This document shows positions 1 to 8,627 of a stretch of DNA of 63,723 nucleotides, piece by piece (position 1 is the stretch's first letter; every line of letters begins with the position of its first letter). The DNA is from Weeksellaceae bacterium TAE3-ERU29. GTDB taxonomy: Bacteria; Bacteroidota; Bacteroidia; Flavobacteriales; Weeksellaceae. The notes under the pieces were generated by a model. It saw nothing but the letters and a program-made list of their open reading frames with translations, did not search any database and was not told where the DNA came from. Position numbers and translations under genes: made by a program. The stretch spans positions 1-63,723 of the forward strand of contig JAHUUM010000013.1 in NCBI GenBank assembly GCA_019218445.1, in the 5' to 3' direction.

Positions 1-66
1 ATTAAACCTACTTTTAAGAATGAAGACGATTATTACAATAGGATTATTGAAGAAATAGGAAAATAA
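1..66 (+). CDS. C-terminal end of an unidentified protein (partial)
   Basis: An open frame enters from the left edge and runs 21 codons to a TAA at 64-66. The tail is acidic and polar (it ends IIEEIGK). Too little remains to name a family. The 54-bp gap to the next gene holds no clear terminator, so the two could be co-transcribed. It could be a chance open frame, but its amino-acid content looks coding. Confidence 0.4.
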   Translation: MKPTFKNEDDYYNRIIEEIGK

Positions 67-120
67 AATTCTTTTCCATGAAAAAATTACTTACACTATA
101 ACTTGTAAACTAGTATATCC

Positions 121-870
121 ATGTTACTAAATATTTTAAATCCTAAAAAATATTATTTTTTATTTATTGAAGTCATTAATTTTTTAAGAAATCCATATCT
201 TAATGAAAATAACATTGGAAAAAAGAACCGAATTACCAATACGATCATTCTAATTGTCATTAAATTGATACTTGCTATTATAGTAGGATTCATTTCTAGA
301 ATAATCATATGGAATATAGGAATACAAGCAGAAAATATAGGATTTAAAAATGCTGAAGAACTTTATACCTCTTTTGAATTATTAGTTATAGGAGCAATAA
401 TTTTTCCTCTATTAGAAGAAACTGGCTTTAGATTATATCTACGATTCAGACCGATTTACCTATCTTTATCATCAACCGTTTTATGTTACTACTTTATAAC
501 AAAAGTGATTTATAAAACCAATAACTTAGACATAAATAATGACTTTATAATAAGAGTTGTCATTTCCATTTTTTTAGGAATTTTAGTCTTTTTAATTTCA
601 ACTAAATATCAAAAACATCTACAAAAATTCTGGAAAACGAATATTCGTTGGATTTTATATTTTTCCATTTTTCTCTTTGGTTTCGTTCACATATTAAATT
701 ATGAACTATCCATAAAAGTTTTTCTATTGTTCCCATTAATCACATTGCCACAATTAGTAAGCGGAGCTTTGATGGGTTTTGCCAGAATTAACTATGGATT
801 CATTTATGGTCTTTCAATGCACATGATTTCAAATTTTATATATTTGAGTTTATTAATTTTAATTAAATAA
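121..870 (+). CDS. CPBP family intramembrane metalloprotease
   Basis: A 249-residue polytopic membrane protein of the CPBP (CAAX protease/bacteriocin-processing, Abi) family. The three family motifs are visible: EETGFR (EExxxR) near residue 100, FGFVH near residue 182, and MHMISN close to the C-terminus. These supply the glutamates and histidines that form the intramembrane metal site. Hydrophobic stretches suggest six or more membrane spans. Family members process prenylated peptides, confer bacteriocin immunity, or have unknown substrates, and nothing nearby identifies a substrate here. A strong bidirectional terminator follows at 894-935. The family call is firm and the physiological role is unknown. 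Confidence 0.85.
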   Translation: MLLNILNPKKYYFLFIEVINFLRNPYLNENNIGKKNRITNTIILIVIKLILAIIVGFISRIIIWNIGIQAENIGFKNAEELYTSFELLVIGAIIFPLLEETGFRLYLRFRPIYLSLSSTVLCYYFITKVIYKTNNLDINNDFIIRVVISIFLGILVFLISTKYQKHLQKFWKTNIRWILYFSIFLFGFVHILNYELSIKVFLLFPLITLPQLVSGALMGFARINYGFIYGLSMHMISNFIYLSLLILIK

Positions 871-893
871 ATTTTCCTCTTTTTTAATTAAAC

Positions 894-935
894 TAAACAA
901 AAACGGAATTCTCAATAGAATTCCGTTTTTGTTTA
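894..935. terminator. Bidirectional intrinsic terminator
   Basis: A perfect 19-bp inverted repeat (894-912 with 917-935, core ACGGAATTCT) around a 4-nt loop, with A-rich and T-rich flanks. It lies between the convergent CPBP and KduI genes and can serve both. Confidence 0.9.
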
Positions 936-951
936 AGACTTGAGAAAAATA

Positions 952-1860
952 TTATTGTAATTCCTCTTTAGAAACAGGATCTAAATCGGTATAATCTAAA
1001 TTCTCTCCTGCCATTCCCCAAATAAATGTATAGTTTTGTGTTCCTACACCTGAGTGAATTGACCATTCCGGTGAAATGACTGCTTGCTGATTATGCACCC
1101 ATATCTGTTGTGTACTATCACCTTCTCCCATAAAGTGAGCTACTGCTTGTTCTTCCGGCAAATTAAAATACAAATACGCCTCCATTCTTCTGCCATGTGT
1201 ATGTGGTGGCATCGTATTCCATACACTTCCTTCTTTTAGTTCCGTCATTCCCATTTGTAGCTGGCAAGTCGGCATAGTATCGTGCAAAATATATTTTGTG
1301 ATACTTCTCGCATTCGCTTCTTTCGCGTTTCCATTCTCAATGGTTGGCGCTTCTTTTTGTGTAATTTTCTTTGTTGGATACGATTTGTGTGCCGTTGCCG
1401 AATTAAAATAAAACAACGCAGGATTATCAGCCGAAACAGAAGAAAAAGTCACCTCGTCTTTTCCTCTACCAATGTAAAGTGCATCTTTAGGATTTAATTC
1501 ATATTTTTTATTTCCTACCTGAACAATTCCTTTTCCCCCAATATTGATGATTCCCACCTCTCTATGTTCTGTAAAATTAGACGATTTTATCGGCTCTATC
1601 GCTTCCAATCGCAAAGATTGATTCACGGGTTTTGCTCCTCCGATAATCATTCGGTCATGCATCGTATAAACCATATGCACTTTGTTGTCCTCAAAAATAG
1701 TAGGAACTAAGTATTCCTCTCGCGTACGCTGAGTATCATAGTTTTTTGCATCTTTAGGATTGGTTGCATAACGCACTTCATAATGAGTATATCCTTCTTG
1801 TGCCCACACTGTTATAGTTAAAAACAGTGCCCATAGTATAAACATTTTCTTTTTCATCAC
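952..1860 (-). CDS. kduI: 5-dehydro-4-deoxy-D-glucuronate isomerase (KduI) with N-terminal signal peptide
   Basis: KduI interconverts 5-keto-4-deoxyuronate and 2,5-diketo-3-deoxygluconate during pectin and uronate breakdown. The body matches the family throughout: the N-terminal cupin half with HMVYTMHDRMIIGGA and YIGRG, and the C-terminal zinc cupin with PPHTHGRRMEAYLYF (metal ligands His-x-His and Glu) plus WSIHSG. The length of 302 exceeds the usual roughly 280 residues because of about 20 extra N-terminal residues. These form a lysine-rich start followed by a hydrophobic run ending VWAQ, which reads as a Sec signal peptide. Adjacent ATGs make the exact start uncertain by one codon. It stands alone, without kduD or other uronate genes nearby. 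Fold certain; location outside the cytoplasm inferred. Confidence 0.88.
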   Translation of the reverse strand: MMKKKMFILWALFLTITVWAQEGYTHYEVRYATNPKDAKNYDTQRTREEYLVPTIFEDNKVHMVYTMHDRMIIGGAKPVNQSLRLEAIEPIKSSNFTEHREVGIINIGGKGIVQVGNKKYELNPKDALYIGRGKDEVTFSSVSADNPALFYFNSATAHKSYPTKKITQKEAPTIENGNAKEANARSITKYILHDTMPTCQLQMGMTELKEGSVWNTMPPHTHGRRMEAYLYFNLPEEQAVAHFMGEGDSTQQIWVHNQQAVISPEWSIHSGVGTQNYTFIWGMAGENLDYTDLDPVSKEELQ

Positions 1861-2007
1861 ACTTTTTTTATATAATTCATTATTTAATCGTTTGAAAAAG
1901 TAAAAGTACGAAACAAAAGACGGATTCTATTTAAATAAAATCATAAAAGACCCCTAATTAAAGGATAATATTTATTTTTAATACGTTGTTTTATCCTTTA
2001 TTAAAGA

Positions 2008-2982
2008 CTAAAAATCATACCGCTCATCTTCATAAGCAATCAAACCTATTTTTTCGGTGAATTGCATTGCCTCTTTTGTGGTATCAAACTGAAGGGCAAA
2101 ACGATTAGAAGTCTTTAGTTTATCTAAAATTTGTTGTGTTTTCTCTGTATTTTTTTTTGATTTATTTCTGATAAAAACACCAATAATTTGGTTTCCGTAC
2201 TTTTCACATACTTCTTTGTATATAATAGGGTCTTTTTGCGTATTGTCTCCTATTAAAATAAAAGATTGCTTCGGAAAAGACTGCAACAAACTCTCAATAC
2301 GGTCAAATTTCCCTTGATGTCCGGTTTTCCCTGTTTTAAAAAAGTTTTTAAGGCTTTTTAAATCATTTAGCAGAAAAATACCTCTCGGTAAATCGTGCTT
2401 TGTAAATACTGTATTTAGATAATCATACAAATTCCACTCACTGCTACTCACATAAAAAAACGGATTCGTTTCCTCTCCCCGCTCTCGAGATTCAGCTAAT
2501 TCTTTATACCAATCTACGGTATGTTCAAACAATTTTCTCTCATTAGGGTTTTTGGAAATCAATTCATATAATCTACGAATAATGGTTGCACTGTATGATT
2601 TTAAAACCGTATCATCTATATCGGATATAATACCATAAGCCTTAAATGTAGGAAGAAACAGCAATCCTTTTCCACTATACTTTCTATCCTTACTCCACAC
2701 GGTAAACTCATTCCAACCTTTTTCTAATGATTGATTAAGTGTTGTTTCTAATTCATAAAATCCATTTTCATCACTTCGAGTAGCAAATTCCTCATTACCA
2801 ATTTCTACTATTAAATCTACATTTGCCAAAGGTTTAGTTCTAAATAAACCGATAAGCGATTTTATATTAGAATAAAACCAAGATTCAGTAGTGTCGAATT
2901 CCATTGGTTCTTTCTCAAAAACGTGTCCGGAAATTTTTATTTTATTCTGATTACTAAAACTATGATAAACTTTTATGAACAT
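2008..2982 (-). CDS. App1-type (DUF2183) phosphatase
   Basis: A 324-residue protein whose C-terminal two thirds match the App1/DUF2183 phosphatase domain. The HAD-like nucleophile motif SDIDDTVLKS (DxDxT) is near residue 120, followed by FYVSSSEWNLYDYL and ILIGDNTQKDPIIY. The yeast founder of the family is a phosphatidate phosphatase. The first 110 residues look like a beta-rich accessory domain. There is no signal peptide, so it is probably cytoplasmic. It diverges from the lipid-kinase gene with only 49 bp between starts, which supports an inferred joint role in phospholipid turnover (phosphatidate to diacylglycerol and back). Confidence 0.8.
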   Translation of the reverse strand: MFIKVYHSFSNQNKIKISGHVFEKEPMEFDTTESWFYSNIKSLIGLFRTKPLANVDLIVEIGNEEFATRSDENGFYELETTLNQSLEKGWNEFTVWSKDRKYSGKGLLFLPTFKAYGIISDIDDTVLKSYSATIIRRLYELISKNPNERKLFEHTVDWYKELAESRERGEETNPFFYVSSSEWNLYDYLNTVFTKHDLPRGIFLLNDLKSLKNFFKTGKTGHQGKFDRIESLLQSFPKQSFILIGDNTQKDPIIYKEVCEKYGNQIIGVFIRNKSKKNTEKTQQILDKLKTSNRFALQFDTTKEAMQFTEKIGLIAYEDERYDF

Positions 2983-2999
2983 ACTTACAAATTAATTTA

Positions 3000-3007
3000 T
3001 ACATTTG
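3000..3007 (+). promoter_or_regulatory. TAnnTTTG -7 box of the lipid-kinase gene
   Basis: TACATTTG matches the Bacteroidetes -7 consensus and lies 24 bp before the ATG at 3032. No clear -33 TTG is visible at the usual spacing. It overlaps the TTG that would be the longer alternative start, which supports starting at 3032. Confidence 0.55.
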
Positions 3008-3031
3008 GCACATGACAAAAAACATTTTCTT

Positions 3032-3919
3032 ATGAGCCAACGAAATCTTTTATTTGTCTTAAATCCCGATTCCGGAAATAAGGACGATATAAGCCAGCAA
3101 TATATAATAGATTATTTTAAAGAAAAAAAAGAATTTACATTATCTTTTTTTATTCCTGATTGGGAATCGAATGTAAAAGAAGATTTTTCTCAACTATTAA
3201 ACAGCCATTCCTTTGATACTGTGGTAGCAAGTGGTGGCGATGGTACTGTAAATTTTATTGCAAAAAATATTTATGGGAAAAATATAAAATTAGGAATTTT
3301 ACCTACAGGTTCTGCCAATGGACTTGCAAAAAACCTATCTATCCCTCTTTCAATCCCTGAGGCGTTACAAGTAATAGAGGAAAATCATACGCAACGAGTT
3401 AGTTCAATCACCGTTAATGATCATTTTTGTATTCATTTGGCGGACATCGGGTTAAATGCTTCTATTGTCAGACGATTTGAAAGACAAAAAACTCGGGGGT
3501 TTCTGGGATATTTCAAAGCTTTTAGAGCGACTATCTTTAATCAAAAGAAAGCTCATGCTCTTATTACTACCGATGACAACTCAATTGATGCTTCATTTTA
3601 TATGTTGGTTTTTTGCAATGGAACAGGATACGGAACAGGTTTGGCAATCAACCCAGAAGGTAGATTAGATGATTCTAAGTTTGAAATTGTAAATGTTAAA
3701 AAACTTTCTTTATTAGAGGCTTTACGTCTTTATTGGGGGCAAGATAAACCTCATCCCGATTATGCTAAAATAAGTTCTTGCAGACACGTAACTGTAGATT
3801 TAAAAAAACCAATCCATCTTCAAGTAGATGGTGAGTATTTAGGCAAGACTAAAAAAGTAACCGCTGATTTTAATGATTTATTTATAGATACTTTAGTTCC
3901 TAAGAAAAATAACATTTAA
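3032..3919 (+). CDS. Diacylglycerol/sphingosine kinase family lipid kinase
   Basis: A soluble lipid kinase of the DAGK catalytic family (YegS/DgkB type), about 295 residues. It has the N-terminal LLFVLNPDSGNKD, the nucleotide-binding SGGDGTVNFIA, the LPTGSANGLAKNL substrate loop and a C-terminal QVDGEYLG. Such enzymes use ATP to phosphorylate diacylglycerol or a related lipid. The ATG at 3032 is chosen over a TTG at 3005 because the promoter element covers the latter and the family N-terminus begins just after the ATG. Its divergent neighbour is a phosphatidate-phosphatase-like gene. The exact lipid substrate cannot be read from sequence. Confidence 0.85.
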   Translation: MSQRNLLFVLNPDSGNKDDISQQYIIDYFKEKKEFTLSFFIPDWESNVKEDFSQLLNSHSFDTVVASGGDGTVNFIAKNIYGKNIKLGILPTGSANGLAKNLSIPLSIPEALQVIEENHTQRVSSITVNDHFCIHLADIGLNASIVRRFERQKTRGFLGYFKAFRATIFNQKKAHALITTDDNSIDASFYMLVFCNGTGYGTGLAINPEGRLDDSKFEIVNVKKLSLLEALRLYWGQDKPHPDYAKISSCRHVTVDLKKPIHLQVDGEYLGKTKKVTADFNDLFIDTLVPKKNNI

Positions 3920-3967
3920 TCTAACCAAAACAATAGTTGCTAAATCTGTAAACTTCTTAAATAATTG

Positions 3968-3975
3968 TATCTTTG
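3968..3975 (+). promoter_or_regulatory. TAnnTTTG -7 box of mpl
   Basis: TATCTTTG lies 18 bp before the mpl ATG, giving a predicted leader of about 14 nt. The -33 box is not obvious. Confidence 0.6.
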
Positions 3976-3993
3976 TAAGAAGAAATTTTTTAT

Positions 3994-5334
3994 ATGAGAG
4001 TACACTTTATAGCCATAGGAGGAAGTGCAATGCACAATTTAGCCATTGCCTTAAAACTAAAAGGATATCAAGTTACGGGATCAGACGACTCTTTGTTTGA
4101 GCCCTCTAAATCAAGACTGGAAAAACACGGGATATTACCACAAGAAATCGGTTGGTTTCCGGAGAAAATCACGCCGGATTTAGATGCCGTAATTCTGGGG
4201 ATGCACGCTCACAACGATAATCCCGAAATGCTAAAAGCTCAAGAATTAGGTTTAAAAATCTATTCTTATCCCGAGTTTTTATACGAACAATCAAAAGATA
4301 AAACTAGAGTAGTAATTGGCGGCTCTCACGGAAAAACTACAATCACTTCTATGATTCTTCACGTATTGCATTACCATGGCAGAGAGGAAGATTACATGGT
4401 TGGTGCTCAGTTAGAAGGGTTTGACGTTATGGTACGTTCTACCGAAGACAGCGATTTTATGATTATGGAAGGTGATGAGTATTTATCTTCACCATTAGAC
4501 AGAAGATCTAAATTTTTACTTTATCAACCGAATATTGCTTTATTAAGTGGAATTGCTTGGGATCACATAAATGTATTTCCAACTTTTGAGAATTATTTAG
4601 AGCAGTTTGAGAAGTTTGTGGATAGTATTGTAAACGGTGGTCTTATTGTTTATAATACCGAAGACATGAACGTGATGCGTATCGTTCTAAAATCACAAAA
4701 CCCAATAAGAAAAATCCCTTATAAAACACCAGCTCATTTTATAGATAATGGGATTACTTATTTAGAAACTATTGATGGTCCTATTCCTTTAGAGATTTTC
4801 GGAAAACATAATTTAAGTAATCTGGAGGGAGCAAGGCATATCTGTAATCATTTAGGAATAATGGATGAAGAGTTTTACGAAGCTATTCAAACTTTTAAAG
4901 GAGCATCTAAAAGATTAGAGCTTGTAAAAAGAGATAGCAATCATGTAGTGTACAAAGATTATGCTCACTCGCCGTCTAAAGTAAGCTCTACAACGGCGGC
5001 TGTTAAAGAACAATATAAAGACAAACAACTTTTAGCTTGTTTGGAATTGCATACTTACAGCTCCTTAAATCCGGAATTTTTAGAACAATATAAAGATGCT
5101 TTAAAACAAGCAGATGAAAAAATTGTTTATTACAGCGAAGAAGCTTTAAAAATAAAACGTCGAGAACCAATTGAGCCGGAGTTCATTAAAAAAGCATTTA
5201 ATGATGAAAGTATAAAAGTTTTCACCAATCCGGAAGAACTTAAAGATTATTTACTAAATACTTCTAAAGACAGTAAAGTATTTTTAATGATGAGTAGTGG
5301 TAATTACGGCGGTTTAGATTTGAAAATGTTGTAA
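3994..5334 (+). CDS. mpl: UDP-N-acetylmuramate--L-alanyl-gamma-D-glutamyl-meso-diaminopimelate ligase
   Basis: Mpl reattaches recycled murein tripeptide to UDP-MurNAc in the cytoplasm. The Mur ligase architecture is complete in 446 residues: an N-terminal UDP-binding Rossmann part (HFIAIGGSAMHNLA, with TGSDD), the central ATPase with P-loop GGSHGKTTITSM near residue 108 and the MEGDEYLSSP loop, and a C-terminal ligase domain with YKDYAHSPSKV. IGGSAMHNLA rather than the MurC glycine pattern, and the lack of a division/cell-wall cluster, favour Mpl over MurC. It has its own promoter and ends at a shared bidirectional terminator. Confidence 0.92.
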   Translation: MRVHFIAIGGSAMHNLAIALKLKGYQVTGSDDSLFEPSKSRLEKHGILPQEIGWFPEKITPDLDAVILGMHAHNDNPEMLKAQELGLKIYSYPEFLYEQSKDKTRVVIGGSHGKTTITSMILHVLHYHGREEDYMVGAQLEGFDVMVRSTEDSDFMIMEGDEYLSSPLDRRSKFLLYQPNIALLSGIAWDHINVFPTFENYLEQFEKFVDSIVNGGLIVYNTEDMNVMRIVLKSQNPIRKIPYKTPAHFIDNGITYLETIDGPIPLEIFGKHNLSNLEGARHICNHLGIMDEEFYEAIQTFKGASKRLELVKRDSNHVVYKDYAHSPSKVSSTTAAVKEQYKDKQLLACLELHTYSSLNPEFLEQYKDALKQADEKIVYYSEEALKIKRREPIEPEFIKKAFNDESIKVFTNPEELKDYLLNTSKDSKVFLMMSSGNYGGLDLKML

Positions 5335-5427
5335 ATAAAAGAAAGCATCTCAATACCCACAAACTCCCTCTGAGATTTTAATATTTGAATACCATTCCTG
5401 TGAGGGATATGAGCAAAAATCACTGAA

Positions 5428-5459
5428 AAAGCCGTTTCAATAAATTTTGAAACGGCTTT
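5428..5459. terminator. Bidirectional intrinsic terminator
   Basis: A perfect 13-bp stem (5428-5440 with 5447-5459, core GCCGTTTCAA) with a 6-nt loop and T-rich flanks on both strands. It separates convergent mpl and nosY and closes the nos operon. Confidence 0.9.
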
Positions 5460-5464
5460 AATTT

Positions 5465-6247
5465 TTAAAAATCTTTTCGATTTGCTTTCCAGCGTATCCA
5501 TACTATTGGTAAAATCACCCATAATATCAAAACTGAAAACGCAAAAATAAAACCTTTTGCCGTCCCAAAGAATTCTTTAAAAATAGCTCCGGTATAGCCC
5601 AATAATGCCGCAATATCTAATTGTAATAAAATTAAAATTCTGGAAAGATCTATCGGATTAAAAAGTGTGGCAAATAAAGTGATTCCTTCTAACGGGTAAT
5701 CTTGTAGCAACATAAGGGATAATAGAAAAATGCCATCATAAATTACTGCCATAAAAAGCCATAATAAAATAGCATATCCAAATCCTTTGATTTTATTTTC
5801 GTTGTACAAGGCGATTAAATAAGCCAATGCTGTAAATATCAGCGTTAAAAAGCTCCCTGCTAACAGCAATAACAAAAAGTTGAATAATTGTGTAGAATCA
5901 AAAAGCCCGTAAACTAAAAACGGAATCCCCAATCCTAAGACTAAACTAAGCGTAAGCGATAAACTAAGCCCTAAATATTGACCTAAAAATATAGTGGAAC
6001 GCTTAATAGGCTGTGCTAATAAAAGCTCTATAAACTCCCGTGAATCGTAATAATACATTACACCGAAAATCGTGGCAATAAGCGGCACTAAAACAATAAT
6101 AATATTCATTAGGGTTATAATCCCTTTCGATAAATCATTATTGAGGAAAAGCAAAAGGAAACCGAGTGCTAAGTAAAAAGCAAAATACACATAACTCCAT
6201 CGGCTACGCATTAAATCATAAAAACTATATTTAAGAACTTTCAGCAT
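5465..6247 (-). CDS. nosY: NosY-type ABC transporter permease
   Basis: A 260-residue integral membrane protein with about six hydrophobic spans and the ABC-2 permease pattern. NosY with NosF forms the inner-membrane ABC unit that works with NosD to supply the Cu-S cluster of nitrous oxide reductase. The first cytoplasmic segment has YYYDSREFIELLLAQP, the region where ABC-2 permeases couple to their ATPase. It is the last gene of the operon, 21 bp after nosF. The fold alone is generic, so the NosY assignment depends on position behind nosD and nosF. Confidence 0.88.
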   Translation of the reverse strand: MLKVLKYSFYDLMRSRWSYVYFAFYLALGFLLLFLNNDLSKGIITLMNIIIVLVPLIATIFGVMYYYDSREFIELLLAQPIKRSTIFLGQYLGLSLSLTLSLVLGLGIPFLVYGLFDSTQLFNFLLLLLAGSFLTLIFTALAYLIALYNENKIKGFGYAILLWLFMAVIYDGIFLLSLMLLQDYPLEGITLFATLFNPIDLSRILILLQLDIAALLGYTGAIFKEFFGTAKGFIFAFSVLILWVILPIVWIRWKANRKDF

Positions 6248-6268
6248 GAATTTTAAATTTTAAATATT

Positions 6269-6967
6269 TTATTGAGTAATCAATTGGGCAATTGCACTTT
6301 CTAATGTACTTTGTTTTGTTTTTTCTAATAAAGACGGAATACTTCCTTTAAAATAAATGACGCCTTCTAATAAGAAAATAATATCATCTGCCATTTCCTC
6401 TACAAATCCTATAATATGAGAAGTCATTAAAATCAGTTTACCCTCAGCCTTTGCTTTTAATATCAATTTCTTTAAATTAAGCATTGCCACAGGATCTAAT
6501 CCGCTTGTAGGTTCGTCTAAGATTATAATCGGAGAATTAAACATAAAAGTAAGTACAATGTTTACTTTTTGTTTTGTTCCGCCCGAAAGATTGCTTAATT
6601 TTTTGTTGAGATAAGGCTCTAATTTAAAAAGGCTTATTAACTCATCGGTAGAGGCATCCATATTACGGACATCCTGAATCATTTTAAAAAGTTCTTTTAC
6701 TTTTAGATTGCCGGGGAAATTTGCAATTTGCGGTAAATAATCGATTTGTCTACGATAGTCAGCATTCTTACTTATTTCTGTATCATTTACATAAATCTGC
6801 CCTTTATCCTTTTTCACCATGCCCAATATGCTTTTTATGAGCGTGGTTTTCCCTGAGCCATTCGGGCCTAAAACTGCATATATTTTCCCTGATTCTACGG
6901 AAAAATTAATCCCTTTTAATACTTCTTGACTGCCAAATTTTTTATATACGTTTTCTACTTTTATCAT
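6269..6967 (-). CDS. nosF: NosF copper-cluster ABC transporter ATPase
   Basis: A 232-residue ABC ATPase. Walker A is LGPNGSGKTTLIK (residues about 33-45), the signature is LSGGTKQKVN, Walker B is IIILDEPTSGLDP, and the switch histidine is in MTSHIIG. It drives the NosDFY complex that matures NosZ. The start overlaps the nosD stop by 4 nt, implying translational coupling. It has no membrane domain, and NosY immediately follows. Confidence 0.93.
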   Translation of the reverse strand: MIKVENVYKKFGSQEVLKGINFSVESGKIYAVLGPNGSGKTTLIKSILGMVKKDKGQIYVNDTEISKNADYRRQIDYLPQIANFPGNLKVKELFKMIQDVRNMDASTDELISLFKLEPYLNKKLSNLSGGTKQKVNIVLTFMFNSPIIILDEPTSGLDPVAMLNLKKLILKAKAEGKLILMTSHIIGFVEEMADDIIFLLEGVIYFKGSIPSLLEKTKQSTLESAIAQLITQ

Positions 6968-8196
6968 GGATATGCTTGCATTTTAGGTGAAGAATCTATT
7001 AAACCATCCGGCGTGAATACCGGCGACACTTTTTCGGAAAAATTAATAATATCTACAAATAGACTTCTAAGTAAGATAATCGTTTCCGGCGTTTTATTTA
7101 CTACATAAGAAAACAACTTTACCGGACGATACGGCACATCACCAAATCCGTCTTTATTAAGATCATAACCGGTATATTCACTCCAATAATTTTCTTTAAA
7201 CTCATTATCGTTGAGGTTACTGTTAAAAGACAAATCAAAACTATTATTAATGAAATTATTACGATAAAATTTATTTTGATAGGCAGCTCCTGTCATCTTA
7301 ATTGCCCATCCGTTTTGTTTAAAATCATTATCAAAATAATTAATTCTTGTAGAGCCTTCAATCTGAATTCCTATGGTATTTTTAATAAATTTATTATCAA
7401 TAATTTCTGCATCGTAAATCTCTTTTAAAAGTAATCCGTACGAAGCATTTCCCCAATTATGATAAAATTTATTATTTATCATATTGATTCTCTTAGAAAA
7501 CATTACAGCAACACCTGCCCCATTATTTTTGAACGTATTATTCTCATACTCATCATCATTAGAAAACATAAAATGTAAACCGTACCTTAAATTTTTTGTG
7601 CTAATATTATTTTTTATTTTGCAATTATCGGCAAATTCAAAGTACATTCCATCTCTCATTCCGCTTATGTGATTATTATACACTTCTATATAATGAGAAT
7701 ACCAAAGGTGGATTCCATTCCCCGAGTTATACTCGTCTTTTGCAACGCCTTCTATCTGATTATTTTTTATAATTCCGTGGTTTGCCTTTTCTAAATAAAT
7801 TCCAAAAAACAGATTTCTTAATTTTAAATTACTTATAACAAAATTCTTACATTTAGTTAATCGGATTGCCGCATAATCTGTCGTATAACTCACTCCAACA
7901 TTCTGAATGGTCATGTGGCTTATTTCTACACCATCTGCATAAACTTGGAATATTTTACCTTTTTCTTGCCCGTCTATAATTACCCCGTCTTCCCCAATTA
8001 TCTTAACTGATTTTTCTACATTAATATCATGCTCTTTATAAACACCTTTTTCTATTTTTATTATATCTCCGTCTTTCGCTTGCTGCAAAGCTTGTTTTAC
8101 AGACTTTACAGTTCCATTTTTACTTACCTTTATTTCTTTTGCAAAAACAGGGATATAGAAGAAAATCAATAATAAAAATATAACGTGTTTATTCAT
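6964..8196 (-). CDS. nosD: NosD periplasmic copper-cluster assembly protein
   Basis: A 410-residue secreted parallel beta-helix protein of the NosD/CASH family. A Sec signal peptide (hydrophobic run ending PVFAKE) is followed by many short Asn/Asp/Gly-rich helix rungs such as NNQIEGV, NNHISGM and NNTFKNNGAGV, then the typical NYWSEYTGYDLNKDGFGD near residue 340. NosD is essential for building the catalytic Cu-S centre of NosZ. It shares one nucleotide with the end of nosL and overlaps nosF by 4 nt, so the block is tightly coupled. Confidence 0.94.
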   Translation of the reverse strand: MNKHVIFLLLIFFYIPVFAKEIKVSKNGTVKSVKQALQQAKDGDIIKIEKGVYKEHDINVEKSVKIIGEDGVIIDGQEKGKIFQVYADGVEISHMTIQNVGVSYTTDYAAIRLTKCKNFVISNLKLRNLFFGIYLEKANHGIIKNNQIEGVAKDEYNSGNGIHLWYSHYIEVYNNHISGMRDGMYFEFADNCKIKNNISTKNLRYGLHFMFSNDDEYENNTFKNNGAGVAVMFSKRINMINNKFYHNWGNASYGLLLKEIYDAEIIDNKFIKNTIGIQIEGSTRINYFDNDFKQNGWAIKMTGAAYQNKFYRNNFINNSFDLSFNSNLNDNEFKENYWSEYTGYDLNKDGFGDVPYRPVKLFSYVVNKTPETIILLRSLFVDIINFSEKVSPVFTPDGLIDSSPKMQAYP

Positions 8197-8627
8197 TATT
8201 TTTTAAGTATTTCTTGAGCCTCAGAATAAGAAACTTCTTTTCCTCCTTTCTCTTCCATTATTTGTTGTAATTTTTCTTGAGTCTGAAAAGCAGTTACATT
8301 CCCTCCCATAGGACTTGGCAATTGGTCTGATTTTAATAAAAAAGCATCTTTTATTGGCATTAATTTACCGGGTACTTCAAAATAATTTGTCATTTCGTGA
8401 CTATATTTATGCTCATGCTCATTTTTAAAGTTAACCAAACATTCCATAGAATCAAAAATATAGACTTTCCCTTTATCCGTCACTAATTCTGTTCCGTGAA
8501 TTTCGTCTACAACTGTCATATGGCAGTAATCGCAATTATCTTGTCCATATTTAATATCTTTCGGCTCGCTGTTACACGCCATTAAAATACCTACTATACT
8601 TAAGAAAAAAAATTTCTTCATCATCAT
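8196..8627 (-). CDS. nosL: NosL copper chaperone lipoprotein
   Basis: NosL is an outer-face copper chaperone that delivers Cu(I) to NosD and NosZ. The 143-residue protein begins with a lipoprotein signal (lipobox LMAC near residue 18). It carries the copper-binding motifs CDYCHM near residue 36 and SMEC near residue 63, followed by a His-rich HEHKYSHEM stretch and PSPMGGNVTAF. Three ATGs in a row make the start uncertain by up to two codons; the first overlaps the upstream stop in an ATGA arrangement. Confidence 0.93.
   Translation of the reverse strand: MMMKKFFFLSIVGILMACNSEPKDIKYGQDNCDYCHMTVVDEIHGTELVTDKGKVYIFDSMECLVNFKNEHEHKYSHEMTNYFEVPGKLMPIKDAFLLKSDQLPSPMGGNVTAFQTQEKLQQIMEEKGGKEVSYSEAQEILKK

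Noticed and set aside
3005-3031. Longer start of the lipid kinase at a TTG
   Set aside because: The TTG overlaps the TAnnTTTG box and the extra residues are not typical of the family.
4000-5334. MurC instead of Mpl
   Set aside because: The gene is isolated from division and cell-wall clusters, and its N-terminal and active-site segments fit Mpl better; a phylogeny would settle it.
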